64,000 nt of DNA from Sphaerisporangium sp. TRM90804 (lineage in GTDB: Bacteria > Actinomycetota > Actinomycetes > Streptosporangiales > Streptosporangiaceae), in NCBI RefSeq assembly GCF_029846175.1, contig NZ_JARWAC010000017.1, forward strand, positions 186,001 to 250,000. The letters run 5' to 3'. Of the stretch, positions 1 to 7,515 are shown in pieces; position 1 is the first letter of the stretch; each line of letters opens with the position of its first letter. Under the pieces are notes generated by a model. The model had not been told where the DNA came from. It was given only the letters and a program-made list of their open reading frames with translations, and did no database searches. The position numbers and the translations under genes are program-made.

Positions 1-1
1 C

Positions 2-277
2 GAGCGGCTGGCCGCCGTCGGCAGGCTGCGGTACCTCGGCTCGCTGGCCTACCGCCTCGGCCCGCCCGGCCGCCAGCACAACAGCGCCCAGCGGGTGCGC
101 GCCCTGCACGCCACGCTCGGCCCCCCTCCGGCCGACGCCGCCGACCTCGCGGCCGGCCCGGTGCTCCTGGTCGACGACCGCGTGGACACCGGCTGGACCA
201 TGACCATGGGCGCCGCCGTGCTGCGCGAGGCCGGGGTCCCCGCCGTCCTGCCGCTGGCCCTCGCCACCACCACCTGA
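2..277 (+). CDS. recQ: RecQ-type ATP-dependent DNA helicase, C-terminal fragment
   Basis: Only the last 91 residues are inside the window; the reading frame enters from the left edge. The segment has the phosphoribosyltransferase-like end seen on many actinobacterial RecQ helicases: an NSAQR motif at 99-113-equivalent spacing upstream of VLLVDDRVDTGWTMT, a PRPP-binding-loop-like signature, then a short hydrophobic end. RecQ unwinds DNA 3'-5' during recombination and fork repair; the role of the appended PRTase-like domain is not known. The helicase motifs lie outside the window, so the name rests on this tail alone. A free-standing PRTase (ComF-like) is the main alternative. Confidence 0.6.
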   Translation, partial: ERLAAVGRLRYLGSLAYRLGPPGRQHNSAQRVRALHATLGPPPADAADLAAGPVLLVDDRVDTGWTMTMGAAVLREAGVPAVLPLALATTT

Positions 278-349
278 CCGCCGGCGGGCACCGATCCCAG
301 ACGGTTCTCCGGGACCGGCGGCACGCCCGGCGCTACCCCGTGCGGCTCC

Positions 350-880
350 TCAGCCTCGTGGGCGGATGAGGGTGTTCTGGAACGAGGTGATCATCCACTG
401 GCCGGCCTGCTTGACGGCGACGTTGGTGTTGATCGAGAGGGCGTCCGGCCGGCAGGCCTTCTCCTGGTTGTAGAGCACGCAGCTCTTGCGGACGATGACC
501 GCCATCGTCGGCGTGATGAACCGCACCTTGTCGTCCATTTCGAGAAGGCGGGTGTTCTTGAGCTGGGTGTTGAAGTACTGCTGGAGCTTGGTGGCGATGG
601 TCGCGCGACCGTGCAGGTGCTCGCCCAGGATGTTCACCAGGTCGGCGTCCGGAGAGTAGATCGAGGCGTACGCCTTGCCGTCCCCCCGCGCCCAGGCGGC
701 TTCCTGGTGCTGCCGCATCTTGGTGAAAGCGGCGAGATCGGACTCGTTGTGCGCCGCGCCCGTGACGGCGGGCGTCGCGCCGCTGGTCGCGGGCGTCACG
801 GCGGCGCCGGTGAGCGCGATGCCGAGCCCGCTCATGAGCGCGATGCCGATCGATTTCCGCCCGTGTCGATGAATGCCCAT
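350..880 (-). CDS. Secreted SgcJ/EcaC-type SnoaL-like (NTF2 fold) protein
   Basis: This 176-residue protein begins with a basic stretch (RHGRK) and a hydrophobic segment at about residues 10-30, followed by Ala/Thr-rich sequence, so it is probably exported. The mature part has the pattern of the SgcJ/EcaC branch of the SnoaL-like family: helices leading to YSPDADLVNILGE, then HGRATI and a C-terminal beta sheet ending in WMITSFQNT. Such proteins are small alpha+beta barrels that bind or isomerise small ligands; no substrate can be assigned. The ATG at 880 was chosen because GGGAG sits 7 bases upstream. The same frame is open further upstream, but that part looks non-coding. No operon partner is visible. 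Confidence 0.7.
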   Translation of the reverse strand: MGIHRHGRKSIGIALMSGLGIALTGAAVTPATSGATPAVTGAAHNESDLAAFTKMRQHQEAAWARGDGKAYASIYSPDADLVNILGEHLHGRATIATKLQQYFNTQLKNTRLLEMDDKVRFITPTMAVIVRKSCVLYNQEKACRPDALSINTNVAVKQAGQWMITSFQNTLIRPRG

Positions 881-1301
881 CGTAAACTCCCGTCGGATGT
901 TGGTCGTCGTCAAACGTGCGAACGTCATCTGATCGACCGTCGACATCCACCACGTGTGCTCCTGCCAGCCCGGCGGATCGCCCGGGCTTACACGGATGGG
1001 ATCACCGCCCGCTCCGCTGAATACCCGCCGGACGCGGGTGGGCGAAAGCGGTTCCGGTGTGGTGATGTAGGCATGGCGTGTCTTCCGATGCGCGCCCTTG
1101 GGCGGGCGTGCCGACGTGGCCTCCTTAGCGAGAAACCTCGATACGTGTCTTACCCCGTTTGTCCGATTTGCTACACATGAATAGAAATGGAGCAATAGGG
1201 GCGGAAGGCCCGACTTTCTGGCCGGAGTATCGGCGGGGGATCACGGGTGCGGGAACGCCGGAAGACGTCTCCGCACGCGGAGACGTCCCGTGACCAGGCG
1301 G
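881..1301. other. Intergenic region between the SnoaL-like and PfkB genes
   Basis: No gene was recognised in these 421 bases. They should hold the promoter of the SnoaL-like gene (minus strand, reading leftwards). The hairpin at 1264-1287 closes the PfkB transcript. The middle, around 1150-1210, is locally AT-richer than the rest of the window, as expected for a promoter. Confidence 0.5.
1264..1287 (-). terminator. Hairpin terminator of the PfkB kinase gene
   Basis: A perfect 10-bp inverted repeat (GACGTCTCCG / CGGAGACGTC) with the 4-base loop CACG lies 14 bases beyond the PfkB stop codon. There is no U tract, which is usual for actinobacterial terminators. Confidence 0.65.
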
Positions 1302-2195
1302 TTACAGGCGGGGGCGGGCGCCGAGGTTGCCGATGGCCTTGGCGGCGAGGGCGTTGCCGGCGGCCAGCGCGTCGGCGGGCTGCTTGCCCTCCAGCCATGG
1401 CTGCAGGAACCCGGCCGTGAAGGCGTCGCCGGCGCCGGTGCCGTCGACGATGCGCTCGATGTGGTCGGCCGGGGCGCGCACGGGCTCGGGCCGGTTGTTG
1501 GTGTACCAGAGGGAGCCTTCGGCACCCATCTTGATCACGACCTGGGGGAACCAGGCGGTCAGCACCTTGGCGGCGGAGGCGGGATCGTCGCGCCCGGTGA
1601 GGACCTTCGCCTGGGACTCGTTGGCCAGCAGCAGCTTGGCGCTGTGCGTCCACTCCAGGAACGGCTCGGCGCCGTTGCGCTCCAGCGGCGCCGCCGAGGC
1701 GCAGTCGACCGAGATCGACATGCCCGCGCGGCGCGCGTGGTCGAGCGCGGCCATGCCGGCGTCCCGCGAGCCCTCGTTGAGCAGGGTGTAACCGGAGACG
1801 TGCAGGTGACCGCCCTGCATGAACAGGTCGCGCGGCAGGTCTTCGGGGGAGAGGGCGGCGTTCGCGCCTGGATCGGAGAGCAGCGTGCGCTCGCCCTTGT
1901 GGGTCACCAGCACGACACAGGTGCCGGTCGGCCGGTCGGGATCCATGACCAGGCGGGCGTCGACGCCGTACCCCATGAGCTCCATGTCACGGTTACGGCC
2001 TGTGATGTCGGCGCCGCGGCGCCCGACGAAGGCCACCTCGGCACCCTCTACCGCGAGCCAGGAGGCGATGTTGGCTCCGGATCCGCCACCGTGCATGGTG
2101 ACGACGGCCGGAGTGTCGCTCGCCCTGGCGAGAGGGTAGCGGGCGCGCGCGACCGCGTCGGTCATGAGATCGCCCACCACGACAACCCGCGTCAT
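1302..2195 (-). CDS. PfkB/ribokinase-family carbohydrate kinase
   Basis: This 297-residue cytoplasmic kinase transfers the ATP gamma-phosphate to a sugar or nucleoside hydroxyl. It opens with a Rossmann strand (VVVVGDLMTD). The di-Gly substrate-site signature GGGSGANIASWLA is at about residues 36-48, and the family's C-terminal signature DGTGAGDAFTAGFL is at 251-264, with the catalytic base Asp257. The length is normal for ribokinase-like enzymes. Substrate cannot be read from sequence; adenosine kinase, ribokinase and sulfofructose kinase branches all share these motifs. It stands alone, with its own terminator downstream and a divergently transcribed acetyltransferase gene 111 bases upstream. 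Confidence 0.85.
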   Translation of the reverse strand: MTRVVVVGDLMTDAVARARYPLARASDTPAVVTMHGGGSGANIASWLAVEGAEVAFVGRRGADITGRNRDMELMGYGVDARLVMDPDRPTGTCVVLVTHKGERTLLSDPGANAALSPEDLPRDLFMQGGHLHVSGYTLLNEGSRDAGMAALDHARRAGMSISVDCASAAPLERNGAEPFLEWTHSAKLLLANESQAKVLTGRDDPASAAKVLTAWFPQVVIKMGAEGSLWYTNNRPEPVRAPADHIERIVDGTGAGDAFTAGFLQPWLEGKQPADALAAGNALAAKAIGNLGARPRL

Positions 2196-2306
2196 GATGT
2201 CACCACCTTGTTGGCACTACAGGAGGCTGCTGACAGAAAACCTAACAGCTTCAAGCCAGGGCGTGGGGCATAGAGCGGACACCCGGGCACAGTCGATGCA
2301 CAAGCG

Positions 2307-4979
2307 TTGCCCAACGATCCAGACACCGCGCCATTTACCCTCATCAATGTGGAACCTCACTACCCCGCTCATTGGGAGGCCGACGTCGTCCTGGCTGATG
2401 GAGGCACCGCTCACCTCCGGCCGATCCGGCCGGCCGATGCCGACCTGCTGCGCGCGTTCTACTCCCGTCTGTCCGACCAGTCCATCTATTTCAGGTTCTT
2501 CGGGCCGCGGCCGCGCCTCTCCGACCGGGAGGTGACGTGGTTCACGACCGTGGACTACGTCGACCGGGTCGCGCTTATCGCAACGATAGGTGCGGACATG
2601 GTGGCCGTCGTCCGGTTCGATCGGATCGGCACGGAGAACAGTGCCGAGGTGGCGTTCCTCGTCGAGGACGCCCACCAGGGCAGGGGCGTGGCGGGCGTCC
2701 TGATGGAGCACCTGAGGGCGGCGGCCAAGGAGCGCGGGATCAGCACGTTCGTTGCCGACGTGCTGCCCTCCAACTCGCGGATGGCGGCCTTCTTCCGCCA
2801 GGCGGGCTACACCGCGCAGAGCCAGTTCGAGGACGGCGTCGTCCGCATGATCCTCGACCTGGCGGCGACCGAGACCGCGCGCGAGGTCACCACGGCCCGC
2901 GAGCACCGCGCCGAGGCGCGGTCCATCAAGCGGCTGCTCACGCCCGGCTCGGTCGTGGTGGTCGGCGCCGGGCGCGAGGCGGGCGGCATCGGGCAGACGG
3001 TGCTGCGCAACCTGCTGGGGGCCGACTTCAACGGCCCGGTCTACCCCGTGCACCGCGAGGTGCGCGCCGTGGCCGGCGTGCGCGCGTACAAGAGCGTGTC
3101 GGCGATCGACGGCGACGTGGACCTCGCCGTGGTCGCGGTGCCGGCCGAGTCCGTACTGGACGTGGTGGAGGAGTGCGCGGAGAAGGGGGTCAAGGGCCTG
3201 GTCGTCGTCTCCTCCGGCTTCGGGGAGACCGGGCCGGAGGGCCGGGCCCGCCAGGACGACCTGGTGCGCATCGCCCGCGCGTACGGGCTTCGGGTGGTCG
3301 GGCCCAACTGCCTGGGCATCGCCAACACCGACCCGGCGGTGCGCCTGAACGCCACCCTGGCCGCCACCCTTCCCGGCAGGGGACGCGTGGGCTTCTTCAG
3401 CCAGTCGGGCGCGCTCGGCACCGCGCTGCTGCAGCGGGTCGCCCAGCGCGGCATGGGCATCTCGACGTTCGTGTCCGCGGGCAACCGGGCGGACGTCTCC
3501 GGCAACGACCTGCTGCAGTACTGGGAGGAGGACCCGGCCACCGACGTCGTCCTGCTCTACCTGGAGTCGCTGGGCAACCCGCGGAAGTTCGCCAGGCTCG
3601 CGCGCCGCACGTCCCGCAGGAAGCCGATCGTCGTGGTCAAGAGCGGCGGCACCACCCAGGGCGTTCCGGTCGGGCACGCCGCGCCGGTGCTGGGGCTGCC
3701 CGACCAGGCCCTCAGCGCGCTGTTCGAGCAGGCGGGGGTCATCCGGGTCGACGACCTCACCCAGCTCTTCGACGTGGCCGAGCTGCTCGCCTACCAGCCG
3801 CTGCCCGCGGGCAACCGGGTCGGCGTGGTCAGCAACTCCGACGCGCTCGCGCTGCTGGCGGTGGACGCGTGCGTGGCGGCCGGGCTGGAGCCGTGCGCGC
3901 CCGCCAACCTGGGAGCCCGGGCGGGCGCCGCGGAGTACCGACGGGCCCTGGCGTCGCTGACCTGCGAGGTGGACGCCATCGTCGCGATCTACATGCCGCC
4001 CGTTCCCGGCGACGCCGTCGAGGTCGGGGCCGAGCTGGTGCGGGCCGCGCGCGAGTCGGGCGTGCCGGTGCTCGCCACCTTCGAGGGCCGCATGGGCATG
4101 CCCGGCGAGCTGCGCGTCCCCGGCGGCGACGGCGACCCCGCCAAGGGCGCGATCCCGTCCTACCCGGCGCCCGAGGAGGCCGTGCGGGCCCTGGCGCACG
4201 TGGTGCGCTACGCCCGCTGGCGCGAGCGCCCGCACGGCGTCTTCCCCGAGCTGCGGGACGTCGACACCGCGGGCGCCCAGGCCGTGCTGGCGGGGATCCA
4301 CGCCGGCGGCCACTCCGGCGCGGTGGACGCCGCCGAACTGCTCGCCAGGTACGGCCTGGACGTGTGGCCGGCCGAGACGGTGACCTCGCCGGAGGAGGCC
4401 GTGGCGGCGGCGGGGCGGCTCGGCCTGCCCGTGGTCGTGCGGTCGGCCGATCCCGGGCTCACCCACCGGGCGGGCACGGTCCGGCTCGGCCTGGCCGATC
4501 CGGCGGCCGTGCGGGGGGCGTACGAGGACCTCGTGGCTCGGCTGGGCGAGGGCGTCGCGCTGGCGGTGCAGCGCATGGCCCCGCAGCCCTCGGTCCCGAC
4601 AGTGGTGCGCATGGTGGACGACCCCGACTTCGGGCCCGTGGTCTCGTTCGGGCTCGGCGAGGTGACCGCGCGGCTGCTCGGCGACGAGGCTTTCCGGCTG
4701 GCGCCCCTCACCGGCGAGGACGCCGCGTCGCTCGTGCGGTCGATCCGGGCGGCGCCCCTGCTGTTCGGCCGGCACGGCTACCCGCCCGTCGCGGTCGGCG
4801 CGCTGGAGGACCTGCTGGTCCGGGTGGGACGGCTGGCCGACGAGCTGCCCGGGGTCGCACGCCTGGACCTCGATCCCGTCCTGGTGGGGGAGGCGGGCGT
4901 GAGCGTGCTGGGCGCCCGCGCCGTGATCCGCGACCCCGTCGGCCCGCGCCCTGACCGGGGCCCCCGGCGCCTGCGCTGA
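2307..4979 (+). CDS. GNAT acetyltransferase fused to an NDP-forming acyl-CoA synthetase-like protein (Pat type)
   Basis: This 890-residue protein has an N-terminal GNAT domain (about 20-190, with the acetyl-CoA loop VEDAHQGRGVAGVLMEHL near 112-129). A full NDP-forming acyl-CoA synthetase unit follows: a CoA-binding Rossmann domain (SVVVVGAGREAGGIGQ near 215), a succinyl-CoA-ligase-like alpha part (VVGPNCLGIAN, FFSQSGALGTALL), and an ATP-grasp-like beta part from about 660 on. Salmonella Pat joins the same domains in the opposite order; the order here matches the actinobacterial lysine acetyltransferases. These proteins acetylate metabolic enzymes such as acyl-CoA synthetases, and the synthetase half is often sensory. 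The first start in frame is TTG at 2307. GTG at 2349 is a real alternative, and neither has a strong ribosome site. Confidence 0.85.
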   Translation: MPNDPDTAPFTLINVEPHYPAHWEADVVLADGGTAHLRPIRPADADLLRAFYSRLSDQSIYFRFFGPRPRLSDREVTWFTTVDYVDRVALIATIGADMVAVVRFDRIGTENSAEVAFLVEDAHQGRGVAGVLMEHLRAAAKERGISTFVADVLPSNSRMAAFFRQAGYTAQSQFEDGVVRMILDLAATETAREVTTAREHRAEARSIKRLLTPGSVVVVGAGREAGGIGQTVLRNLLGADFNGPVYPVHREVRAVAGVRAYKSVSAIDGDVDLAVVAVPAESVLDVVEECAEKGVKGLVVVSSGFGETGPEGRARQDDLVRIARAYGLRVVGPNCLGIANTDPAVRLNATLAATLPGRGRVGFFSQSGALGTALLQRVAQRGMGISTFVSAGNRADVSGNDLLQYWEEDPATDVVLLYLESLGNPRKFARLARRTSRRKPIVVVKSGGTTQGVPVGHAAPVLGLPDQALSALFEQAGVIRVDDLTQLFDVAELLAYQPLPAGNRVGVVSNSDALALLAVDACVAAGLEPCAPANLGARAGAAEYRRALASLTCEVDAIVAIYMPPVPGDAVEVGAELVRAARESGVPVLATFEGRMGMPGELRVPGGDGDPAKGAIPSYPAPEEAVRALAHVVRYARWRERPHGVFPELRDVDTAGAQAVLAGIHAGGHSGAVDAAELLARYGLDVWPAETVTSPEEAVAAAGRLGLPVVVRSADPGLTHRAGTVRLGLADPAAVRGAYEDLVARLGEGVALAVQRMAPQPSVPTVVRMVDDPDFGPVVSFGLGEVTARLLGDEAFRLAPLTGEDAASLVRSIRAAPLLFGRHGYPPVAVGALEDLLVRVGRLADELPGVARLDLDPVLVGEAGVSVLGARAVIRDPVGPRPDRGPRRLR

Positions 4980-5194
4980 TCACCCGCCGGGGTTCTGGGG
5001 TGGATCACGGCGTAAGCAAAGGTTTGTAACTTTCGCGGCTTTCGAGACCTATGACAGTCATGGGGAAGAAGTGGCCGGAGGGGCCCCGGCCGCGTGAAAG
5101 CCCGGCCCTCATGGGGATGCCGTCTTGACCGGAGGCCATCAAGGCGGACGGCGGTGAGGTGAAACACCATGCCGAGACAGGGCAGGATGGACCC

Positions 5195-5785
5195 ATGAGG
5201 GAAACCCGAGTCTCGGCCGCTGGACTGCGCGAGGCCATCGAACGCAGCGGCTACTACCCCGATCTCGTGGCCGACGCGGCGGAATCCGCGCTGGGCAAGG
5301 AGGCGGTGACGGCGTATGTCGTCCACCATGAGGCCACCTTCGACCCGGCGATGGAGGTGCGCAGGCACGTCACCGTAGTGGTCCTCTCACCCACCCGGCT
5401 CCTGGTGTGCCACACCGACGAGCACCCGCCCGCCGAGGGCGTCACCACCTCGCACGCCTCCACGACGACCGAGGCCGTGCGCCTGAGCCGCATCCAGTCC
5501 GTGGCGGTCACCCGGGTCGTGCCCGACCCCGCCTCCTACGTCCCCGGCGTCACGCCGTCGGAGGTGACCCTCACCATCGGCTGGGGCGCCATCTCCCATG
5601 TCGACCTGGAACCCGCCACGTGCGGCGACGAGAACTGCGAGGCCGACCACGGCTACACGGGGGCCGTCACCGCCGACGACCTCTCCCTGCGCGTCAGCGA
5701 GGCCGCCGACGGCCCCGACGCCGTGAGCAACGTCCTGGCCTTCGCCAAGGCCCTCTCCGAAGCCACCGCCCGCGCCGCCGGCTGA
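5195..5785 (+). CDS. DUF5998 family protein
   Basis: This conserved actinobacterial protein of 196 residues is cytoplasmic by appearance, with no signal or membrane segment. Beta-rich stretches (HVTVVVLSPTRLLVCHTDEH, then SRIQSVAVTRVV) are followed by the Cys pair in TCGDENCEADHGYTG and a C-terminal helix. The family has no established activity. ATG 5195 gives the conserved MRETRVS start. A GTG 36 bases upstream is in frame but would add residues not typical of the family. No operon partner follows within 600 bases. Confidence 0.8.
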   Translation: MRETRVSAAGLREAIERSGYYPDLVADAAESALGKEAVTAYVVHHEATFDPAMEVRRHVTVVVLSPTRLLVCHTDEHPPAEGVTTSHASTTTEAVRLSRIQSVAVTRVVPDPASYVPGVTPSEVTLTIGWGAISHVDLEPATCGDENCEADHGYTGAVTADDLSLRVSEAADGPDAVSNVLAFAKALSEATARAAG

Positions 5786-6396
5786 CGCCCGCCTCGACGA
5801 CCCCTCGCCCTCCCGCCCTCGCGTGGCCTCCCGCCGGGAGGCCACTAGGCCGGGTCCCGGGCGAGGACCGTCCGAGGTCGGTGACAGTCCTGAGTGAGGG
5901 CGCCCGCGGTCAGGGGCCGCCCGGAGTGAGGCGTCCGAGGGCCGTCCGGAGTGAGGGCCGTCCGGGGCGAGGGGTGCCACGGCCACGGGGCCGCGAGAGG
6001 TCGGCCGGGAGCTGGGCCGAGGGCATTTCACCGCGAGGCGGTGGATTCGACCGGCTGACGAGCGTTCGCCGCGGGGGAGTACGGGGCGCCACGGGAATTC
6101 ACGGGGCGCCCCGGGGCGGCGGGCACGTGGGCTGAGCCGTTCCCGAGGGACACGCGGGTTAGGGGTGCAGGGGGGACCGGATCCGGCCGCCGGCGGTTTA
6201 TCCTCCGTCCATCCGCTTGAGGCTCCCGAGCACGACCGGAGACAGGCCCCGCCCCGGGTGGGGCGGGGCACGCCCGCCGGCCTCCAGGTGAACGACAGCC
6301 CATCACCGACATCACGAAGGAGGAAAGGGACCGCCCGCGCCGCCCGTACGACCACGAAACGGGCGATCGACGGCTGAGGGGCGTCCCGGAATCCCG
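5786..6396. other. Long intergenic region with G-rich imperfect repeats
   Basis: I recognise no gene in these 611 bases. The region carries the 18-bp imperfect repeats listed at 5914-5972. The right part (about 6140-6390) is the likely promoter/leader of the sulfurtransferase gene. Confidence 0.45.
5914..5972 (+). repeat. Three imperfect 18-bp tandem repeats
   Basis: Copies GGGCCGCCCGGAGTGAGG (5914-5931), GGGCCGTCCGGAGTGAGG (5939-5956) and GGGCCGTCCGGGGCGAGG (5955-5972) follow one another, with 7 bases between the first two and a 2-base overlap between the last two. A degraded fourth unit (CAGTCCTGAGTGAGGG) precedes them near 5885-5900. No function is known. Confidence 0.6.
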
Positions 6397-7203
6397 ATGA
6401 ACCCGTTGATCAACCCCGCCGAGCTCGGCGACGCCACCGTCCTGGACGTCAGATGGCGACTGGCCGGGCCGCCCGGCATCGAGTCCTACCAGGAGGGCCA
6501 CCTGCCCGGCGCCGTGTTCTGCGACCTGGATCACGACCTCGCCGCCCCGCGCGGCCCCCGGGGCGGCCGGCATCCGCTGCCCTCCGCCGACGCCTTCCAG
6601 GAGTCGATGCGCCGGCTCGGCGTGTCCGGCTCCCGCCCCGTGGTGGTCTACGACGAGGCCGACTCGACGGCCGCCGCCCGTGCGTGGTGGACGCTGCGCT
6701 ACTTCGGCCACCCCGACGTCCGCGTCCTGGACGGCGGCTACCGCAGGTGGGTCGACGAGGGCCTGCCCACCACCAAGGAGGTCCCCTCTCCCGAGCCGGG
6801 CGACTTCACCGCCCGCCCCGGCGGCATGCCCGTCCTGGACGCCGCCCAGGCGAGCGCACTGGCCCAGGAGGGCGTCCTGCTCGACGCCCGAGCCGCCGAG
6901 CGCTACCGAGGCGAGGTCGAGCCCGTCGACCCGGTGGCCGGCCACATCCCCGGCGCCCTCAACGCCCCCACCGGCGAGAACGTCGAACCCTCCGGCCGGT
7001 TCCACCCCCCGGAGTTCCTCCGCGAACGCTTCATCACCCTCGGCGCCCTCCCCGAGGTCCCCGTGGGCGCCTACTGCGGCTCCGGCGTGACGGCGGCCCA
7101 CGAGGTCCTCTCCCTGCAGATAGCCGGCGTCCCCGCGGCCCTCTACGTCGGCTCCTGGTCCGACTGGATCACCGACCCCACCCGCCCCATAGCCACCACC
7201 TGA
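6397..7203 (+). CDS. Two-domain sulfurtransferase (rhodanese)
   Basis: This 268-residue tandem rhodanese moves sulfane sulfur from thiosulfate or 3-mercaptopyruvate to an acceptor thiol. The N-terminal domain (about 1-125) keeps the fold signatures LDVRW and EGHLPGAV. At its active-site position it reads VYDEADSTAAARAWW, without a cysteine, as is normal for the structural domain. The C-terminal domain (about 140-268) has LLDARAAERYRGE, GHIPGALN and the active-site loop YCGSGVTA with the catalytic Cys. The CGSGVTA form matches thiosulfate sulfurtransferases of the SseA/ThtA type. It stands alone. Confidence 0.85.
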   Translation: MNPLINPAELGDATVLDVRWRLAGPPGIESYQEGHLPGAVFCDLDHDLAAPRGPRGGRHPLPSADAFQESMRRLGVSGSRPVVVYDEADSTAAARAWWTLRYFGHPDVRVLDGGYRRWVDEGLPTTKEVPSPEPGDFTARPGGMPVLDAAQASALAQEGVLLDARAAERYRGEVEPVDPVAGHIPGALNAPTGENVEPSGRFHPPEFLRERFITLGALPEVPVGAYCGSGVTAAHEVLSLQIAGVPAALYVGSWSDWITDPTRPIATT

Positions 7204-7515
7204 CCCAGCATCGACAGCACCCTGACCCCGGCCACCGATAGCCACCTGACCTGCGGCGGCGGAGCTTGGATGCTCGGTGGCGGGGTGGTGGTCGGCGCGT
7301 CGAGGTCGGATGCCCTGCCCCGGAAGGTTCCTGCGGGGCGTCTACCAACCGTTCGGCTCCATCGGGCGGCCTTTCGCCGGTGCCGGATGGCGGGGTGGTG
7401 GGCGGTTCACTCCTGGGCCGGGTGGTCGGGCGCGGCCTGAAGTGGCTCCCGTGCCGCCCCGGGTCCCTCCGTCGGCGCCGGCGCGGCGGGGCGGTGGGCG
7501 GTGGGGGCGGCGCCG
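7204..7515. other. Intergenic region between convergent genes
   Basis: This is about 310 bases between the rhodanese stop and the CHAT gene stop. It is G-rich with short GGCGGGGTGGTGG-like motifs (near 7279 and 7389), but no gene or convincing hairpin was found. Confidence 0.4.

Noticed and set aside
2217-4775. Very long open frame on the minus strand across the GNAT/acyl-CoA synthetase gene
   Set aside because: It is a GC-bias shadow: the translation is low-complexity His/Arg/Gly-rich with no domains, while the plus-strand frame has clear GNAT and synthetase motifs.
5786-6396. CRISPR-like array
   Set aside because: The repeats are short, imperfect and nearly contiguous, without unique spacers of constant length, and no cas genes are nearby.
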